A DNA stretch of 53,638 nucleotides from assembly GCA_019421385.1 (NCBI GenBank), contig JAHZFK010000007.1, positions 29,721 to 83,358 of the forward strand, written 5' to 3'. Below, piece after piece: positions 43,626 through 52,412 of the stretch. Position 1 is the stretch's first letter; each line of letters begins with the position of its first letter. The stretch comes from Clostridiales bacterium. Lineage in GTDB: Bacteria; Bacillota; Clostridia; Oscillospirales; Butyricicoccaceae. Position numbers and translations under genes: made by a program. A model generated the notes under the pieces. That model had not been told where the DNA came from. It did no database searches and worked only from the letters and a program-made list of their open reading frames with translations.

Positions 43626-43943
43626 TTAGCGGTTGCAGCCCCGCCCCTGACCACGGCCGCAGCCTGTGCCATAGTTGTCGCAGACCCCGTCGCCATTGGC
43701 GTCGACGAAGTATTGACCGCGGCCGCAGCCCGTACCGTAGTTGTCGCACACGCCGTCGCCGTTGGCATCGACGAAGTATTGACCGCGGCCCGTGCCGTAG
43801 TTATCGCATACACCGTCGCCGTTGGCATCGACGAAATTGCGTCCGCAACCGTTACCGTTGCCATAACCTGCGGCGAAAGCGCCCGTTACCGCCATCGAAA
43901 GCACCAGAGCTGCGCTGATTGTACCCATTACCATCTTTTTCAT
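43626..43943 (-). CDS. Secreted Ca-loop repeat protein
   Basis: A 105-residue exported protein: signal peptide (residues 1-25, ending GAFAA), then three near-identical units around FVDANGDGVCDNYGTG. DANGDGVCD resembles the Ca-binding loop of EF-hand or dockerin motifs with a Cys added, and Gly/Cys/Arg linkers separate the units. ATG 43943 follows AGGAGG; an in-frame TTG two codons earlier is less likely. It is first in an operon with the sigma and anti-sigma genes and may be both target and signal of the system; that role is inference. Confidence 0.75.
   Translation of the reverse strand: MKKMVMGTISAALVLSMAVTGAFAAGYGNGNGCGRNFVDANGDGVCDNYGTGRGQYFVDANGDGVCDNYGTGCGRGQYFVDANGDGVCDNYGTGCGRGQGRGCNR
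43644..43835 (-). repeat. Three tandem 60-66 bp coding repeats
   Basis: Units at 43835-43776 (60 bp), 43775-43710 (66 bp) and 43709-43644 (66 bp) are almost identical in DNA as well as protein, which points to recent duplication or gene conversion. The first lacks the two codons for one GC step. Confidence 0.85.
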
Positions 43944-44039
43944 ATTCAATTCCTCCTATAGATTCTCGTCAGTGGATTTGGCTTGTTGTTTGTGCCTTTC
44001 ACTATCAATACGACCGGCAAAGGAGAATCCATTCAAAAT

Positions 44040-44068
44040 TCCAAAAAAATTTTTGAAATTTTTTTGGA
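44040..44068. repeat. A/T-rich inverted repeat
   Basis: TCCAAAAAAAT (44040-44050) and ATTTTTTTGGA (44058-44068) form an 11-bp perfect inverted repeat with a 7-nt loop. It lies between the fabD terminator and the repeat-protein promoter region. It may be a curved-DNA element or an operator. Confidence 0.5.
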
Positions 44069-44074
44069 TGGCAA

Positions 44075-44100
44075 AAGGGAGACGCCGCAGCGCCTCCCTT
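44075..44100 (-). terminator. Terminator after fabD
   Basis: An 11-bp stem with one mismatch (44075-44085 with 44090-44100) is followed by TTTT on the minus strand. Confidence 0.65.
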
Positions 44101-44116
44101 CGGGATTCCGTTCGGT

Positions 44117-45034
44117 TTACTGGGTAGCCGCCTGCACGCCTGCCATGTCCTGCACGGCCTTGCAGGTCAGTTCCTTGCTGATCTTGCCGGCAAAACCGGT
44201 CAGGGTCTTGCCCGGGCCGACTTCACATGCAGTGGTCAGTCCCGCCGCCATACCGTTTTTCACCAGCTGCGTCCAGCGTACGGGGGAGATCATGTGCTGC
44301 TCGAGGTGAGCGGGCAGGTCGGCACAATCGAGCACCTGACCGTCCAGATTGGAGTAAATATTCATCTTCGGGGCGGAGAAGGTGAAATCCGAGACATACG
44401 CGCGTAACTCCGCCGCAGCCTTTGCCATCAGCGGGGTGTGGAACGCACCCGATACCGCCAGCGGTACCGCGCGGCGCGCGCCTGCCGCCTTGCAGTTCTC
44501 GATCGCTTCGGCCAGCGCTGCCTTTTCGCCCGCGATGACCAGCTGGCCGGGGCAGTTGTAGTTGACCGGCAGCACCACGCCGCTCGTCACAGCCGCGCAC
44601 GCGGCTTCAATCTTTTCATCATCCAGCCCGAGGATCGCAGCCATGCCGCCGTCGATCGAGTCCGCCGCCTGCTGCATCAGCTTGCCGCGCATCGAGACGA
44701 TTTTGACGCCATCCGCGAGAGACACCACGCCCGCCGCGGCAAGCGCCGTATATTCGCCCAGCGAGAAGCCCGCTGCTGCCTTAAAGGTCACGCCTGCCTC
44801 GGTCAGCGCCGCAAGCGCCGCCATCGAGTGCGTGAAAATCGCGATCTGGCTGTTCTCGGTGCGTGAAAGGGTCTCCTTATCGCTGTCAAAGCAGAGCTTT
44901 GCAACGTCCAGTCCCGCACCCTCGCTGGCTTCCTCGAAAACCAGCTTGGCCGCCTGCGAATTTTCGTACAGATCTTTGCCCATGCCCTGAGCCTGCGCGC
45001 CTTGGCCGGGGAAAAATGCAAAACCGTATTCCAT
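44117..45034 (-). CDS. fabD: Malonyl-CoA-ACP transacylase
   Basis: A 305-residue enzyme that loads malonyl groups onto acyl carrier protein. FFPGQGAQ is at the N-terminus, the catalytic Ser is in GFSLGEY (about residue 91) and the His in VSGAFHTPLM. ATG 45034 has a GGAGG site; the frame beyond it is rejected. Unlike in many Clostridia it is not inside the fab operon but divergent from fabH. Confidence 0.95.
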   Translation of the reverse strand: MEYGFAFFPGQGAQAQGMGKDLYENSQAAKLVFEEASEGAGLDVAKLCFDSDKETLSRTENSQIAIFTHSMAALAALTEAGVTFKAAAGFSLGEYTALAAAGVVSLADGVKIVSMRGKLMQQAADSIDGGMAAILGLDDEKIEAACAAVTSGVVLPVNYNCPGQLVIAGEKAALAEAIENCKAAGARRAVPLAVSGAFHTPLMAKAAAELRAYVSDFTFSAPKMNIYSNLDGQVLDCADLPAHLEQHMISPVRWTQLVKNGMAAGLTTACEVGPGKTLTGFAGKISKELTCKAVQDMAGVQAATQ

Positions 45035-45074
45035 GTTCCGTTCCTCCAAAATCGCTGCCAAACCTAGGAAAAGG

Positions 45075-45103
45075 TTGACATTTTCGTGTCCTTTTATTAT
45101 AAT
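45075..45103 (+). promoter_or_regulatory. Consensus promoter of the fabH operon
   Basis: TTGACA (45075-45080), 17-nt spacer, TATAAT (45098-45103). It is a perfect sigma-A consensus. Transcription would start near 45110. Confidence 0.9.
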
Positions 45104-45124
45104 AGTCAAGGATTACTTTGTCAA
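45096..45124 (-). promoter_or_regulatory. Consensus promoter of fabD
   Basis: On the minus strand TTGACA (45119-45124), 17-nt spacer, TATAAT (45096-45101). Its -10 shares four bases with the fabH -10. The two promoters are mirror images about 45099.5. Confidence 0.9.
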
Positions 45125-45132
45125 TCAAACTA
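45114..45132. promoter_or_regulatory. FabT-like operator
   Basis: TACTTTG (45114-45120) and CAAACTA (45126-45132) form an inverted repeat with one mismatch and a 5-nt gap. The core TTTGATTGACAAA on the minus strand differs at two positions from the streptococcal FabT site TTTGATTATCAAA, quoted from memory. It covers the fabD -35 and the start of the fabH transcript. No fabT gene is in the window. Confidence 0.45.
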
Positions 45133-45180
45133 TTGTCGCTTTTCCACGCTTTGGGAGAGCGATTTGAACTTTTGGGGAGT

Positions 45181-46170
45181 GTGGAAGTCATCAACAGCCA
45201 ACTGATCGGCACGGGTTCGTGCATTCCGGATTTTGTACTCACCAATGCGATGCTGGAGACCATGGTGGACACCAGCGACGAATGGATCGTCAAGCGCACG
45301 GGTGTCAGGGAACGGCGTATTGCAAAAAATACCCATACATGGGAGCTTGCGCTCGGCGCGGCGCAGAACGCGCTGGCGGACGCCGGCATCTCGGCGGAAG
45401 AGCTGGACCTGATTTTGGTCAGCACCTGCACGCCGGACACCAACACCCCGAACACCGCAAGCGTTTTGCAGGACAAGCTGGGCGCGCGGCAGGTGGGTGC
45501 GATCGACATCAACAACGCCTGTGCGGGTTTTGTTTCCGCAACCGATATCGCGGACAGCTTCATCAAGTGCGGCAAGGCCAAGACCGTGCTGGTCGTTTCG
45601 GCAGAGACGCTGCACCGCATCACGGATTATACCGACCGCTCGACCTGCATCCTGTTCGGAGACGGCGCGGCGGCGGCGGTTTACCGCGCAACCGAGGATC
45701 AGAACATCGGCATCCAGTCCACCTTCATCGCGGCGGACGGCTCGGGCGCAGAGTATCTGCACATGGAGGCGCTGCCGGTGGAGGACCCGTTTGCGGAGGA
45801 TCGCACGGTCGATCCCAAGGCGCGTTTCCTCAAGATGCAGGGCGCGGCGGTCGTGCGCTTTACCGCACATGCCGTACCGCTGGCGATCGATACCGCCTTG
45901 CAGCGCGCGGGCGTGTCGGCGGACGAGATCGACTGGGTCGTGCCGCATCAGGCCAACCTGCGCATCCTCGATGTAATTGCCAAGCGCTATCATCTGCCCA
46001 AGGAAAAGGTTTATGTCAATATGGACCGCTACGGCAACACTTCGTCCGCATCTGTACCGATTTGTCTGGACGAAATGCGGAAAAACGGCCTGCTCAAAGC
46101 AGGGCAGACCATTGTATGCACTGGGTTCGGCGGCGGCCTGACCTACGGTGCGTTTGTACTGAAACTGTAA
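45181..46170 (+). CDS. fabH: 3-oxoacyl-ACP synthase III
   Basis: A 329-residue enzyme that starts fatty-acid synthesis by condensing acetyl-CoA with malonyl-ACP. The triad is visible: Cys in NNACAGF, His in VPHQAN and Asn in RYGNTSSAS. GTG 45181 gives the usual length and N-terminus (INSQLIGTGSCIP), but its ribosome site (GGGGAG) is only one base away, so the start is less sure. The TTG at 45118 would leave almost no leader. Confidence 0.93.
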   Translation: MEVINSQLIGTGSCIPDFVLTNAMLETMVDTSDEWIVKRTGVRERRIAKNTHTWELALGAAQNALADAGISAEELDLILVSTCTPDTNTPNTASVLQDKLGARQVGAIDINNACAGFVSATDIADSFIKCGKAKTVLVVSAETLHRITDYTDRSTCILFGDGAAAAVYRATEDQNIGIQSTFIAADGSGAEYLHMEALPVEDPFAEDRTVDPKARFLKMQGAAVVRFTAHAVPLAIDTALQRAGVSADEIDWVVPHQANLRILDVIAKRYHLPKEKVYVNMDRYGNTSSASVPICLDEMRKNGLLKAGQTIVCTGFGGGLTYGAFVLKL

Positions 46171-46183
46171 AGGAGAGAGTTCA

Positions 46184-47131
46184 ATGAAAACCAAGATCAC
46201 AGAATTGCTCGGCATCGAGTATCCGGTTGTGCAGGGCGCAATGGCGTGGGTTGCAGAGCATCATCTTGCGGCGGCAGTTTCCAAAGCCGGCGGCCTGGGC
46301 ATCATTGCGGGCGGCGCGGCTCCGGTGGACGTCATCCGTGAGGAGATCCACAAGGCGCGTGCGATCACGGATAAGCCGCTTGGCTTGAACATCATGCTGC
46401 TCTCTCCGAATGCAGACGACCTCGCGCAGCTGGCGATCGACGAAAAGATCGAGGTGCTGACCACGGGCGCGGGCAATCCGGGCAAGTATATGGCAAGCTG
46501 GAAGGACGCGGGCATCAAGGTCATGCCGGTTGTCGCGTCGGTGGCGCTTGCCAAGCGCATGGAGCGCGCAGGCGCGGACGCGGTCATCGCGGAAGGCATG
46601 GAGGGCGGCGGCCACATCGGTGAGCTGACCACTATGCCGCTGGTGCCGCAGGTGGTGGACGCGCTGAGCATCCCGGTCGTGGCTGCCGGCGGCATCGCAG
46701 ACGGCCGCGGCATGGCGGCGGCGCTCCTGCTGGGCGCCGAGGGCGTGCAGTGCGGCACCGTATTTCTCGCGTCTGACGAGTGCTTCATTTCGGAGAAGTA
46801 TAAGGAGCTGGTGCTCAAGGCGACCGATATTTCGACCGTCGTCACCGGTCGTCCGTCCGGCCATCCGGTGCGCTCGCTCAAGACCCCGATGGCACGCAAA
46901 TGCCTTGAACTGGAGAAGCTCAACACAGAAAAATCGCTCGAAGAACTGGAAGCTGCGACCGCAGGCTCGCTGCGCAAGGCAGTGCAGGACGGCAACTACG
47001 AGGAAGGTACCTTCATGTCCGGCCAGATCGCGGGTATGCTCAAGGAGCTGCGTCCGTGCGCGGATATCGTCCGCGGCATGACGGAAGAGGCTGAAACGCT
47101 GTTGAAAAACGCGTACAAGCGTTTTGAATAA
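46184..47131 (+). CDS. fabK: Enoyl-ACP reductase II (FabK)
   Basis: A 315-residue FMN enzyme that reduces enoyl-ACP, used by many Firmicutes in place of FabI. It has ITELLGIEYPVVQGAMAWVA, the flavin-binding AEGMEGGGHIGE, AAGGIADGRG and LLGAEGVQCGTVFL. AAAGGAG precedes the ATG. It is the only enoyl reductase in the window. Confidence 0.95.
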   Translation: MKTKITELLGIEYPVVQGAMAWVAEHHLAAAVSKAGGLGIIAGGAAPVDVIREEIHKARAITDKPLGLNIMLLSPNADDLAQLAIDEKIEVLTTGAGNPGKYMASWKDAGIKVMPVVASVALAKRMERAGADAVIAEGMEGGGHIGELTTMPLVPQVVDALSIPVVAAGGIADGRGMAAALLLGAEGVQCGTVFLASDECFISEKYKELVLKATDISTVVTGRPSGHPVRSLKTPMARKCLELEKLNTEKSLEELEAATAGSLRKAVQDGNYEEGTFMSGQIAGMLKELRPCADIVRGMTEEAETLLKNAYKRFE

Positions 47132-47142
47132 GGAGAAACACC

Positions 47143-47871
47143 ATGGGAATTGCAATCGTTACCGGCGGCTCGCGCGGCATTGGCGCGGCCATTTCGGAAA
47201 AGCTGGCCGCAGATGGCCATGATATTGTCATCAACTGCGCTTCCTCGGTCGAAAAGGCGGAGGCAGTCGCGGAAAAGTGCCGGGCGCACGGCGTCAAAGC
47301 CATGGTCAAGCAGTGGAACGTGGCAGATTATGCCGCCTGCGAGGCTGCGGTCAAGGAGATCAAGGAAGAATGGGGCGTGCCGGATATTCTGGTCAACAAC
47401 GCCGGCATCACGCGCGACGGCCTGCTCGTGCGCATGAAGCCCGACCAGTTCGACGCGGTTATCTCGACCAACCTTGGCGGTGTGTTCAATATGACGCAGA
47501 TCGTTGGCGCAATGATGATGCGCGCCAAGAAGGGCGCGATCATCAGCCTGTCAAGTGTGGTCGGCATTTCGGGCAACGCCGGTCAGGCGAACTACGCCGC
47601 TTCCAAGGCAGGCGTCATTGGTCTGACCAAGTCGGCGGCCAAGGAACTCGGCGCGCGCGGCGTGCGTGTCAACGCAGTCGCACCGGGCTTTATCGAAAGC
47701 GATATGACCGATGTGCTGCCCGAGGAAGTCAAGAAGAATATGCTTGGACAAATCGCGATGAAGCGCTGCGGCAAGCCGGAGGAAATCGCAAATATTGTGT
47801 CTTTCCTCGCGTCGGACGCGGCAAGCTATGTCACCGGTCAGGTCATTGTGGCCGACGGCGGCATGATTTGA
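47143..47871 (+). CDS. fabG: 3-oxoacyl-ACP reductase
   Basis: A 242-residue short-chain dehydrogenase using NADPH. The cofactor motif is TGGSRGIG, the NNAG motif is present, and Ser, Tyr and Lys of the catalytic set lie in SLSSVVG and YAASKAG. The C-terminus VTGQVIVADGGMI is typical. Confidence 0.96.
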   Translation: MGIAIVTGGSRGIGAAISEKLAADGHDIVINCASSVEKAEAVAEKCRAHGVKAMVKQWNVADYAACEAAVKEIKEEWGVPDILVNNAGITRDGLLVRMKPDQFDAVISTNLGGVFNMTQIVGAMMMRAKKGAIISLSSVVGISGNAGQANYAASKAGVIGLTKSAAKELGARGVRVNAVAPGFIESDMTDVLPEEVKKNMLGQIAMKRCGKPEEIANIVSFLASDAASYVTGQVIVADGGMI

Positions 47872-47932
47872 CACTTGTATGGTTGCGGCAAGGGAAGGCC
47901 GCAGGGAGTATGAGGGAAAAGGAGATGCTTTG

Positions 47933-49162
<1,230 letters not shown>

Positions 49163-49165
49163 GTT

Positions 49166-49639
49166 ATGGATATCAAGGAACTCAAGGATGTCGCCGTCGA
49201 GCTGATGGACGCGCTGAAAAACCGCGGTCTGGGCGAGGTCGAGCTGGAGCTGGACGACGTAAAGATCAAGATCAAGTCTGCGCCTCCCGCACCGGTCGTT
49301 CCGGTGGCGGCGGCTCCCGCTGCTGCACCTGCTGCAGCGGCTGCGGCACCGGCCGCGCAGGGCGAAGCGGCTCCCGCTGCTGCCGCGGCGGAGGAGCTGC
49401 CCGCAGGCACGCCGGTCAAGAGCCCGCTGGTGGGCACGTTCTATTCCTCTCCCGCGCCGGACGCACCGCCGTTTGTGCTGGTCGGCCAGAAGGTCAAGGA
49501 GGGCGACACGCTGTTCATCATCGAGGCGATGAAGACCATGAACGAGATCAAGGCGCCGTGCGACGGCACGGTCGTGCGCATTCTGGCACAGCCGGGTGAC
49601 ATGGTCGAGTATAACCAGACGGTTGTTATCATTGAATGA
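49166..49639 (+). CDS. accB: Biotin carboxyl carrier protein
   Basis: A 157-residue carrier of acetyl-CoA carboxylase. The N-terminal 45 residues are acidic and helical, an Ala/Pro-rich hinge follows, and the C-terminal domain carries the biotinylated Lys in IEAMKTMNEI. It lies three bases after fabF. Confidence 0.96.
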   Translation: MDIKELKDVAVELMDALKNRGLGEVELELDDVKIKIKSAPPAPVVPVAAAPAAAPAAAAAAPAAQGEAAPAAAAAEELPAGTPVKSPLVGTFYSSPAPDAPPFVLVGQKVKEGDTLFIIEAMKTMNEIKAPCDGTVVRILAQPGDMVEYNQTVVIIE

Positions 49640-49643
49640 GGGT

Positions 49644-49665
49644 AGGGGGCTTTTCAAAGCCCCCT
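49644..49665 (+). repeat. Intercistronic GC hairpin between accB and fabZ
   Basis: AGGGGGCTT (49644-49652) pairs with AAGCCCCCT (49657-49665). Only mixed sequence follows, so it is a weak terminator at best and may partly attenuate or protect the mRNA in this 93-nt gap. Confidence 0.55.
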
Positions 49666-49732
49666 CTCTTGAATAAAAAAGCATCAGATTGATAAAATCG
49701 CTTGCGCTGGATGAGAAAGAGGTATAAGATAT

Positions 49733-50158
49733 ATGCTGAATAAAGAACAGATCATGGAGATCCTGCCGCATCGTCCGCCCATGTTGCTGGTGGACGAAAT
49801 CCTCGAAATGGATGAGGAGCATGCGGTCGGTACGCTGCATCTGACGGGCGATGAGTTCTTCTTCCAAGGCCACTTCCCCGGCAATCCGATCATGCCTGCG
49901 GTATTCCGTCTGGAGGCGCTGGCACAGGTCGGCGGCGTGGCGCTGCTGTCGATTCCGGAGTTTCGCGGCAAGACCGCGGTGTACACCGGCATCGACAAGG
50001 CCAAGTTCCGCGCGATGGCAAAGCCGGGCGATACGCTGCGGCTGGAAGTCAAGTTCGTAAAGCGCCGCGGCCCGATGGCGGTAGCCGAGGGCGTTGCCTG
50101 GGTGGGCGACCAGAAGGCTGCCGAGGCGGAGATCAAGTGCATGGTCATCATGGACTGA
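49733..50158 (+). CDS. fabZ: 3-hydroxyacyl-ACP dehydratase
   Basis: A 141-residue hot-dog-fold enzyme. The catalytic His is in GHFPGNPIMPAV and the Glu in LEALAQVGG. The N-terminus ILPHRPPMLLVDEI is typical. An AAAGAGG site precedes the start. Confidence 0.95.
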   Translation: MLNKEQIMEILPHRPPMLLVDEILEMDEEHAVGTLHLTGDEFFFQGHFPGNPIMPAVFRLEALAQVGGVALLSIPEFRGKTAVYTGIDKAKFRAMAKPGDTLRLEVKFVKRRGPMAVAEGVAWVGDQKAAEAEIKCMVIMD

Positions 50159-50171
50159 GGCGGGGAAAGAC

Positions 50172-51518
50172 ATGTTTCAAAAGGTACTCATTGCGAACCG
50201 CGGTGAAATAGCGGTCCGCATCATTCAGGCGTGCCGCGATCTGGGTGTGATATCGGTTGCCGTGTATTCCGAGGCCGACCGCGAAGCGCTTCATGCGCAG
50301 ATCGCGGACGAAGCGGTGTGCATCGGTCCGGCCCGTGCGGCGGACAGCTATCTGAATATGGATAACATTATCTCGGCGGCGCTCGCGTCGGGCTGCCAGG
50401 CGATTCACCCGGGCTTTGGTTTCTTATCGGAGAACCCGGACTTTGCCGAGCGCACGACGCAGGCCGGTCTAGCCTTTATCGGGCCGACCGCCGCGACCAT
50501 CCGTCTGATGGGCGATAAGTCCGAGGCAAAGCGCAACGCGATCGCGGCGGGCGTGCCGGTCGCGCTGGGCACGGACGGCCCGCTGCGTGACTTTGACGAA
50601 GCGCTGTCCGAGGCGGAGCGCATCGGTTATCCGGTGATGCTCAAGGCGGCGTCCGGCGGTGGCGGCAAGGGCATTCGCGTGGCGCAGGACGTGCGCGGTC
50701 TCAAGGACGCTTACGACAGCGCTGCGGCGGAAGCGGTCGCAAACTTTGGCGACGGCCGTCTGTACATGGAAAAATACATTCACAATCCGCGCCATATCGA
50801 GGTGCAGATTTTGGGCGACAGCTTCGGCAATGTGGTGCATCTGTTCGAGCGCGAGTGCTCGGTGCAGCGCCGCCACCAGAAGCTGATCGAGGAAAGTCCG
50901 TCGGCGTTTGTCACGCCTGAGCTGCGTGCCAGAATGACCAAGGCGGCGGTCGATCTGGCCAAGCGCGTGGGTTACCGCAACGCAGGCACGATCGAATTTC
51001 TGGTCGACAGCGACCGCAATTTCTATTTCTGCGAGATGAACACCCGCATTCAGGTCGAGCATCCGGTCACCGAGCAGGTGACGGGCGTGGACCTTGTGTG
51101 CGAGCAGATTCGTGTGGCGGCGGGAGAGCCACTGTCCTTCACGCAGGACGATTTGTCGCTGCGCGGACATGCGATCGAGTGCCGCATCAATGCGGAGGAT
51201 CCGTCGCGCGACTTCGCGCCCTGTCCGGGCACGCTCGTGGCAATGCACCTGCCGGGCGGGCCGGGTGTGCGCATGGATACCGCAGCGTATCAGGGCTATA
51301 AAATTCCGCCGTTCTATGATTCCATGATCGGCAAGCTGATTGTCTACGGCGCGGATCGGCAGCAGGCGATTGCCCGTATGCGCCGTGCGCTGGCAGAGAC
51401 GCTGTTTGAGGGCGTTGTCACCGGCACGGATTATCAGATGCACATTCTGCGTTCCAAGGCGTTTGAGGACGCGGAATTCCATGTCAATTCGATTGCAAAC
51501 GGAGATTTTGAGCAATAA
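50172..51518 (+). CDS. accC: Acetyl-CoA carboxylase, biotin carboxylase subunit
   Basis: A 448-residue ATP-grasp enzyme that carboxylates biotin. KVLIANRGEIAVRII opens it; the ATP loop is KAASGGGGKGIRV, and the active-site EMNTRIQVEHPVTE is present. ATG 50172 is chosen; the longer frame overlaps fabZ out of frame. Confidence 0.96.
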   Translation: MFQKVLIANRGEIAVRIIQACRDLGVISVAVYSEADREALHAQIADEAVCIGPARAADSYLNMDNIISAALASGCQAIHPGFGFLSENPDFAERTTQAGLAFIGPTAATIRLMGDKSEAKRNAIAAGVPVALGTDGPLRDFDEALSEAERIGYPVMLKAASGGGGKGIRVAQDVRGLKDAYDSAAAEAVANFGDGRLYMEKYIHNPRHIEVQILGDSFGNVVHLFERECSVQRRHQKLIEESPSAFVTPELRARMTKAAVDLAKRVGYRNAGTIEFLVDSDRNFYFCEMNTRIQVEHPVTEQVTGVDLVCEQIRVAAGEPLSFTQDDLSLRGHAIECRINAEDPSRDFAPCPGTLVAMHLPGGPGVRMDTAAYQGYKIPPFYDSMIGKLIVYGADRQQAIARMRRALAETLFEGVVTGTDYQMHILRSKAFEDAEFHVNSIANGDFEQ

Positions 51519-51536
51519 AAGAAGGGGGGAAGCACC

Positions 51537-52412
51537 ATGCTGCTCGATTTGTTCCAGAAAACGCGGGAAACCTCGATGGAGATGAAACCGCAGGAGGAAA
51601 CGGGCGTTAAGGTGGTCAAGTGCAAAGGCTGCGGCGCGGAGCTGAAAGCCTATGCGTACGGTAAAAACCTGTATGTGTGCCCGCATTGCGGCCGGTATGG
51701 ACGGCTGCTGGCGCGCACGCGCATCCGTCAGATCGCGGATAAGGACAGCTTTGTGGAGCTGTATGCCGATCTCGCGCCTGCCGACCCGATCGACTTTCCG
51801 GGTTACGCCGAAAAGGCGGCGCAGCTGGCTGAGAAGGTCGGTATGCCGGATGCGGTCAAGACCGGCGTGTGCCGCATTGGCGGGGTGGAGACCTGCATCG
51901 GCGTGATGGACAGTCATTTCATGATGGCGTCCATGGGCTCGGTTGTGGGTGAAAAATTGACCCGCCTGTTTGAATACGCAACCGAAAAGAGCCTGCCTGT
52001 GGTGCTGTTCACCTGTTCGGGCGGTGCGCGCATGCAGGAGGGGATGTTCTCCCTGCTGCAAATGGCCAAGGTTTCGGCGGCGGCGCGCCGGCATTCGGAC
52101 GCCGGCCTGCTGTATATCACCGTGCTGACCGACCCGACGACCGGCGGCGTGACTGCGTCGTTTGCCATGCTGGGCGATATCATCCTTGCCGAGCCGCGCA
52201 CGACCATCGGCTTTGCCGGACGCCGTGTCATCGAAGGCACGATTGGCGAGACGCTGCCGGATGATTTTCAGTCGTCCGAGTTCTTGCTTTCGCACGGCTT
52301 CTGTGATAAAATAGTTCCGCGTAACAAGCTTAAGGGCACGCTCGAGACGCTTCTGAAGCTCCATCGGCAGCCCAAACCCAAGAAACGGCAGGTGTGGCAC
52401 TATGGCGAATAA
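51537..52412 (+). CDS. accD: Acetyl-CoA carboxylase beta subunit
   Basis: A 291-residue carboxyltransferase subunit with the N-terminal zinc ribbon (CKGCG and CPHCG, residues about 30-52). The oxyanion-type GGARMQEG and the TDPTTGGVTASFA region are clear. It overlaps accA by 11 nt. Confidence 0.95.
   Translation: MLLDLFQKTRETSMEMKPQEETGVKVVKCKGCGAELKAYAYGKNLYVCPHCGRYGRLLARTRIRQIADKDSFVELYADLAPADPIDFPGYAEKAAQLAEKVGMPDAVKTGVCRIGGVETCIGVMDSHFMMASMGSVVGEKLTRLFEYATEKSLPVVLFTCSGGARMQEGMFSLLQMAKVSAAARRHSDAGLLYITVLTDPTTGGVTASFAMLGDIILAEPRTTIGFAGRRVIEGTIGETLPDDFQSSEFLLSHGFCDKIVPRNKLKGTLETLLKLHRQPKPKKRQVWHYGE

Noticed and set aside
43644..43835. CRISPR-like array
   Set aside because: The repeats are contiguous without spacers, in frame, and encode the Ca-loop units of a secreted protein.
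45118..45180. TTG 45118 as the fabH start
   Set aside because: It would lie about 8 nt after the predicted transcription start and add residues not seen in FabH. GTG 45181 gives the usual length.
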